Shown here: one piece after another, positions 59,335 to 64,000 of the stretch | Position numbering within the stretch: position 1 is the stretch's first letter | Layout of the letters: every line of letters starts with the position of its first letter | DNA from: Limimonas halophila | GTDB taxonomy: Bacteria > Pseudomonadota > Alphaproteobacteria > Kiloniellales > Rhodovibrionaceae | Direction: 5' to 3' | Length of the DNA stretch: 64,000 nt | NCBI RefSeq assembly: GCF_900100655.1 | Contig: NZ_FNCE01000006.1 | Coordinates: 1 to 64,000, forward strand | Notes under the pieces: generated by a model | What the model was told of the DNA's origin: nothing | What the model saw: only the letters and a program-made list of their open reading frames with translations | The model's database searches: none | Translations under genes and position numbers: made by a program

Positions 59335-62202
59335 TCAGGCGGCGTCGTCGGCGAAGCGCGCGAAGAGGCTTCCGCCGTCGGCGACCAGCTCCACCGCGAG
59401 GCCGTCGGGAACGCCCGCCGTCTGGAGGTCGAGTTCGTCCGCGATCGTGACGGCGTCCTCGGCCTCGATGAGGGCGAAGCGGTCGCCCGGCTGCGGCGCG
59501 AAGCCCGGCGCCACGTCGATGGTCACCTCGCCCGAGAGCGCCGCGGCCCCGGCCACGTCGAGCAGGTCGCGCTCGCCCGCCCCGGCGCCGTCGATCTCCA
59601 GCGTCGTGGCACCGGCGTGGTCGAGATCGCCGTCGATAGGCGTGACGGCGGGGCCGTCGGCGGGGACGAGCGTGCCGCCGGCGATGCGCAGGTCGCCGCT
59701 GACGGCCCCCTCCGGCGCCACCCGCAGCACGCCGGACGCCCCGACGAGGATGTCGGGCCCGGCGTCGTCCACGGCGGTGCCCGCCGCGAGCCGGCCGCCG
59801 TCGCCGACGACGAGCGTCCCCTGGCCGCCCTGGCTCGGCAGCGGGGTGCGGGTTTCCGACTCGACGCCGGCACCGACGAGCAACTCCCCGCCCGTCTCGA
59901 AGCGTGAGCCCTCGCCCTCCACGATGACGCGGCCGGTGGCCCCGGACGTGCGCGCGATCAGGGCGGCGCTGGCCCCGGCGGCCACCACCTCGCCGCCACC
60001 GGCCACGGTCAGCTCGCCGTCGCCCCGCTCGCCCACGGTCAGCAGGGCCCGCGCTTCGCCGCCCGGCGCGGGACCGTCCAGACGCAGACTGCTCTCGGCG
60101 CCGCGCACGCGGACCGTGCCCACGGCGCCATCCGCGCGCGCGACCGCGACCAGCGGCGCCGCCCCTTCGGGGGCGCTGAGGCCGACGCTGCCCCCGTCGC
60201 GCACGGTCAGGCTGCCCATGCCGGTGCCGCCCACCAGGGCGCTGGCGCCGGCTCCCGCCAGGGTGCCCGCGCCCGGCCCCGCGACCCCGGCGAGCTCGAG
60301 CGTGCTGCCCGCGCCCTCGACCGTGACCTGACCCGTGCCGTCCTGGTTGGCCACGAAGAGGAAACGGCCGTCCACGCGCGCGCCCTCGCGCACCGTCAGG
60401 CTGCCCTGCCCGGCGCCGCCGGCCACGAGGGTGGGCGCCACCGCGCCGTCGACGCTCAGCCGCGCATCCGCCCCGGCGACCGTCAGCGCGCCGTCCGCGA
60501 CCGGGCCGGAGCCGATGGCGAGGCGGGCGTTCGCCGTGCTGGCCGGGTCGGCTGGACCGCCGACGGTCACCGCCCCACCCGTGCGGATCGTCAACGCGCT
60601 CTGCTCGACCGGCACGTCCGCGGCCGGCGCGGTGCTGGCGGCAGGGTTGCCCGCGCTGACCGTCAGACCGGCGCCGGGCCCGGTGACCGCCAGCTCGCCG
60701 CCGTCCGCGATCCGGGCGACACCGCGGCCCAAACCCGCACCGACGATCGCCCCCGGGCCCATGTTTTCGGGTGCGCTGTCACGCGTGAAGCGAACCGCGC
60801 TGTCCGCGCCCTCAACGATCAGCCTGCCCAGGCTGTCCGGGTCCTGCCCGAGCACGAGACTCGGCCCGTCGCCGGCCGCAGCGTCGAAAGCCACCGTGCC
60901 GCCATCGCGCACCGTGAGCGTCCCGCGGCTGCCGGACGCACCCCCGACCGCCGCGAACCCCGAGCCGCCGTCGGCCGAGCCGACCGTGAACAGGACCTCC
61001 GGGCCCGCGAGCGTGACCTCCCCGGTTCCGGCGCGGCCCACCAACAGATCGCGGGCCGCCGCGGCGGCGCCGTCCCGGAGCGTCAGCGTGCCCGATCCCG
61101 CGTCGCCGACGATGATGCTGCTCTCGGCGCCACGCGCACTCAGGCGGGTGCCGTCGCCGCGCAGATCGACGCGCCCATCGGCGCCGTCCCGCGCGCCGAC
61201 GACGAGGTTGCGGCCGCTGTCGGCCGCCAGCACCAGCTCCGCCCCGTTGGCGGCCGTGACGCGCCCGCGGCCGTCCAGCCCCACGGTGAGCGTGGTGCCA
61301 TTCGCCGGCACCGCCGTCGTCGGGCCTTCGCCGGCGACGAAAACCTGGCCGTTCGCGCCGACGCCGCGCGCGCCCGCCTCGACCCCGCCGGCCAGGCTGG
61401 AGATGGCGGGCGAATCCGGCGCCGTGGCGTCGGGCGCGCCGTCGGGGCCCACCGGGCGACCCGCGAGCACCGGGGTCGCGACGCCGTCGATGACGCGGAC
61501 CGCCGCCGTGGCCGTCCCGTCGGCAAAGGCGATCTCGCTGGTGGCGTTGAGCGCGACGCGCACGCGCGTCTCGCCGTTCGTCAGGGTCAACTGGTTGCCC
61601 GATGCGCTGGCCGTGTAGGCATCGAAGGGGGCCGGAAGCGCCACGCGGTCGCCGCCGCCCGCGACCACCTCGACCGACGCGCCGGCTGGCACGCGCACGG
61701 TTTCGGCCGCCGCCGTGCCGGTCACGCGCGCGTCGAAGGGAACGGTCACGGTGCCCGGGCCGGCGCGGAGGAAGACGCCGTTGCCGCCGGCGGCCGGCGG
61801 GGCGTCCGCGGCGGGCTCGGTCAGCGCAACCCGGCCCGGATTGAAGGCCGAATCGACGGGAACGTCCCCCAAGGTGACCACGGGGCGCGCACCGCTGGTA
61901 TCGAGCCGGGCCGTCGCGGCGCCGCCGTCGAAGCCTACGCTGACCGGGGCGTTGAGCGAAATCGCGGCGTGCGTCCCGTCGTCGCGGACGAGGTCGAGTT
62001 GGTTGCCGCTGGCGCTGACGTCGTAAGCGTCCAGCGCACCGGGCAGGCGGACGGCATCGCCCTCGCCCGCCTGTAGGCGCACATCCCCGCCGCTGGGCAC
62101 GCGGACCGTTTCCGCCGCCGCCGTGCCCGCAACCCGGGCGCGGAAGGGAATCTCGACCGTCTGCGTCTCGCCCGACAGGACCACGAGGTCGCGTGGCTGC
62201 AT
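59335..62202 (-). CDS. Beta-helix repeat surface protein with duplicated N-terminal module
   Basis: 955 aa. Two copies of the shared N-terminal module (residues 1-128 and 141-252) are followed by about 650 residues of beta-solenoid repeats of the autotransporter-associated type (GTLTVRDGGTVAF, LLVGRAGTGEVTLAG, GSLTVREGARVDG). The end is VTIDVAPGFAPQPGDRFALI and LFARFADD, as in passenger domains of pectate-lyase-like proteins. There is no signal peptide and no C-terminal translocator barrel, so it is not a classical autotransporter. ATG at 62202. It lies 178 bases upstream of the RTX gene on the same strand. Confidence 0.85.
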   Translation of the reverse strand: MQPRDLVVLSGETQTVEIPFRARVAGTAAAETVRVPSGGDVRLQAGEGDAVRLPGALDAYDVSASGNQLDLVRDDGTHAAISLNAPVSVGFDGGAATARLDTSGARPVVTLGDVPVDSAFNPGRVALTEPAADAPPAAGGNGVFLRAGPGTVTVPFDARVTGTAAAETVRVPAGASVEVVAGGGDRVALPAPFDAYTASASGNQLTLTNGETRVRVALNATSEIAFADGTATAAVRVIDGVATPVLAGRPVGPDGAPDATAPDSPAISSLAGGVEAGARGVGANGQVFVAGEGPTTAVPANGTTLTVGLDGRGRVTAANGAELVLAADSGRNLVVGARDGADGRVDLRGDGTRLSARGAESSIIVGDAGSGTLTLRDGAAAAARDLLVGRAGTGEVTLAGPEVLFTVGSADGGSGFAAVGGASGSRGTLTVRDGGTVAFDAAAGDGPSLVLGQDPDSLGRLIVEGADSAVRFTRDSAPENMGPGAIVGAGLGRGVARIADGGELAVTGPGAGLTVSAGNPAASTAPAADVPVEQSALTIRTGGAVTVGGPADPASTANARLAIGSGPVADGALTVAGADARLSVDGAVAPTLVAGGAGQGSLTVREGARVDGRFLFVANQDGTGQVTVEGAGSTLELAGVAGPGAGTLAGAGASALVGGTGMGSLTVRDGGSVGLSAPEGAAPLVAVARADGAVGTVRVRGAESSLRLDGPAPGGEARALLTVGERGDGELTVAGGGEVVAAGASAALIARTSGATGRVIVEGEGSRFETGGELLVGAGVESETRTPLPSQGGQGTLVVGDGGRLAAGTAVDDAGPDILVGASGVLRVAPEGAVSGDLRIAGGTLVPADGPAVTPIDGDLDHAGATTLEIDGAGAGERDLLDVAGAAALSGEVTIDVAPGFAPQPGDRFALIEAEDAVTIADELDLQTAGVPDGLAVELVADGGSLFARFADDAA

Positions 62203-62384
62203 GCCGTTTTCGGCTCCGTCCGGCGCGCCGTGGCGCCGTGGTCGGCACCCAACGCGCGATCAAAATGATTTTGCTGCGATCTGTGCGCGCGAGTGTGCAC
62301 AGCGGTATGGCCCGGCACAACCGGAACGGGGATGATTTAGCCGCATTCCGCGCGGACGTGATGCATCGGCGTGCATGCGCGCCG

Positions 62385-63155
62385 TCAGCGGCGCAGCGCG
62401 TCCGGGAAAAGCTGGCGGATGCGCGCGGCCGACACGGCCAGGGCCGTGCGCGGATCCCGCGCCACGATAACGCCGAGGATCGTCGGCGGGTGGACGTCCC
62501 GCAACAGCGGCGACCCGGACGCCCCGCCGACGGCGAAGCAGGTGGTGCGCCAGACGGGCTTGCCCGCTGTTTCGGGCGTGACCGTGCAGGCGTGCTGCAC
62601 GGTCTGCCCGCGCGGCCGATGCGCCGGGTAGCCGACGGCCGTGAAGCCGGCCTCGTCCGGTCCGTCATCCGCCAACCGGAGGGGTTTCACGGAAATTTGA
62701 TCCGTAAGCTCCAGAAGCGCGACGTCGTTTTGAAGCGCGTCCAGGCTGTCGGGCCCGTCGGGACGGCGGTAGCCCGCCGGCAAGCGGATGCGCGCGACCC
62801 CCGCGCGCCCGGCGGCGGCGCCCATGCGCCAGCCCGCCGCAAAGCTGACCGTCCCCGTAGAAACGGCGTTTGCCCCGGTTTTCACGACGCAGTGCGCCGC
62901 CGTCAGAACGCGGCGTTCGGCGATCAGGACGCCGGTGCAGACCGGCTCGCCGGCGACGACGATCCGGCCGACCGCGGCCCGCGGGCCCCGATGGGCCACG
63001 CCCTCGGCTGGCGCCGGGCGTGCCGCAACGAGGATCGTGCTAAGGACTGCGCCCGCGCCCACAAGCCCGCAAAATCCCTGGAATCGCCGCGGAATTCGCA
63101 ACCCGAAGCGCAAGCCTGCGGATCGCCTCTTCAATTCTGGCGCGTTTAACGGCAT
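62385..63155 (-). CDS. Trypsin-like serine protease
   Basis: 256 aa S1-type protease. There is an N-terminal hydrophobic export segment (FCGLVGAGAVLSTILVAARP) after a basic start. The catalytic triad is His88 (RVLTAAHC), Asp144 (QNDVALLEL) and Ser213 (GGASGSPLL), and cysteines flank the His and Ser regions as in trypsins. Probably secreted or periplasmic and cleaves other surface or matrix proteins. ATG at 63155; an upstream in-frame extension lacks coding character. It is divergent from the following S-layer-like gene. Confidence 0.88.
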   Translation of the reverse strand: MPLNAPELKRRSAGLRFGLRIPRRFQGFCGLVGAGAVLSTILVAARPAPAEGVAHRGPRAAVGRIVVAGEPVCTGVLIAERRVLTAAHCVVKTGANAVSTGTVSFAAGWRMGAAAGRAGVARIRLPAGYRRPDGPDSLDALQNDVALLELTDQISVKPLRLADDGPDEAGFTAVGYPAHRPRGQTVQHACTVTPETAGKPVWRTTCFAVGGASGSPLLRDVHPPTILGVIVARDPRTALAVSAARIRQLFPDALRR

Positions 63156-63253
63156 CGTGGGAGCCCTACGGTCACGGGTTGGGGGAACCGGGCCGTTCCC
63201 TGTGGCACGGCCGCAGGGCTCGCCATTCGAAACCAAACCAGAGAGAGGATCAA

Positions 63254-64000
63254 AATGGCAGATCGGCTCGTACTCGACGAGAGTGGGGGTGTACGGACGA
63301 TTGCCGGCGGCAACAGCGTCAACGTCGTCGGCACCGCTGCCAGCGAAGGCATCATCGCCAATCAGGGGGCGAACGTCACCAACTTCAACGCCAGCGCCGG
63401 CGGGGCGAGCGACGTCGTCCATCTGGCCGGCAGCATCGCTGACTTCGACATCACCGCCCAGGGCAACACGATCGAATTCGACGACCAGGACGTGAACGGC
63501 GAGGAGGTCACGGTCGCCCTCAACGGCGACACCGAGATCCGCTTCGCCGACGGCAGCACCACGGCCGGCGTCGATACCAGCGGCGATGCGCTGCAGGTTC
63601 AGCTCGGCGGCCTCGATGTCCCGACGGCCGGCTTTGACGAAAGCGCGGTGACGCTCGACGCCGCGGCGACCTCCGAAGCTCGGGAAACCGGCCAGACCAT
63701 CCAGCTCACCCAGGGTGACGACGAAGTCGACCCCGGGACCTTCATCCCCGAGGACAAGACCACCGATCAGGCCGACACCATTCTGGGCACCAGCGACGGT
63801 GATCTGGGCGACGGCGACGTCATCGACGGCGGCGCCGGCAGCGACACCCTGCGGGTCACGGAGACGCTGGACGGCGACGAAACCATCGCGCCGACGGTCA
63901 ACGACGTCGAGGACATCAGCTTCGGCGTGAACGGGGACGGCACCGGCGGCTCCACCACCACGCTCAACTTCGACGACATCACCGGCACCGAAGAGGTCTA
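63254..64000 (+). CDS. S-layer-like surface protein, 5' part (runs off the window)
   Basis: First 249 residues only. MADRLVLDESGGVRTIAGGN resembles the start of the S-layer-like protein (MVDRLILDGDGGTTPIAAP). The shared module continues with IRFADGSTTAGVDTSGDALQ and FDESAVTLD. A repeat region opens with ADTILGTSDGDLGDGDVIDG (calcium-type GD repeat) and NDVEDISFGVNGDGTGG, typical of RsaA-like proteins. ATG at 63254 has a GAGAGGATC-type site. There is no signal peptide. The frame is still open at 64000. Confidence 0.88.

Noticed and set aside
1-64000. CRISPR arrays, rRNA and tRNA genes, integrases and transposases
   Set aside because: I looked on both strands and saw no regular spaced repeats, conserved RNA cores or recombinase motifs. 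Very degenerate cases could escape reading by eye.

Overview
The window is a GC-rich chromosomal segment of an alphaproteobacterium, most likely a Rhodospirillales-type or marine/halophilic member (inference). The signs are the RegB/RegA redox two-component pair, an MmcB-type DNA repair gene, a Thivi_2564 membrane protein, PAS_5 and CsbD genes, dgcN-dgcA, and several very large, acidic, signal-less calcium-binding-type surface proteins. I found no rRNA, tRNA, CRISPR array or recognisable transposase.

Layout. 1-2280 is a loose accessory stretch with DUF2283 and DUF4160/DUF2442 small genes, REP-like palindromes and an unknown gene. 2321-5958 is a minus-strand glyco-modification operon (glycosyltransferase, PIG-L deacetylase, double-domain sulfotransferase). 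6253-13954 is a minus-strand block of large exported-type proteins: an S-layer-like protein, a DUF4214/cadherin-like protein and a Pro/Gly/Asp-rich unknown, followed by three XRE regulators (14037-15601). 15602-17585 is a sharply AT-rich insert carrying two overlapping genes (a soluble 334-aa protein and a four-helix membrane protein), which I regard as the best candidate for an undescribed defence-like or abortive module. 17586-21458 holds a rhodanese, an isoprenylcysteine-methyltransferase-like protein and modABC molybdate uptake, interrupted by unusual repeat elements. 22108-25991 carries dgcA-dgcN (D-glutamate catabolism) and a divergent gamma-glutamyltransferase-like gene. 26014-27953 is regB-regA.

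30151-47065 is an exopolysaccharide locus of the Wzx/Wzy type: XRE regulator, secreted protein, outer-membrane beta-barrel, Wza-like export protein, Wzc-like co-polymerase, initiating sugar transferase, flippase, polymerase, ligase-like protein, four glycosyltransferases, a sulfotransferase and a FkbM methyltransferase. The plus-strand genes are translationally coupled by stop/start overlaps. Three minus-strand genes are wedged between them, with tail-to-tail overlaps and one pair of divergent genes whose start codons share bases.

47070-56280 is housekeeping: mmcB, infC (read here with an AUA start codon), thrS, a hydrolase, CsbD, a cold-shock protein, an SDR and a TPR protein. 56418-64000 returns to giant surface proteins: an RTX-repeat protein, a beta-helix-repeat protein, a trypsin-like protease and the 5' part of another S-layer-like gene. 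Four of the giant proteins share a N-terminal beta-rich module of about 125 residues (six copies). A second module of about 115 residues occurs three times in two of them. All lack signal peptides, so type I secretion is the simplest inference, but no transporter lies in the window.
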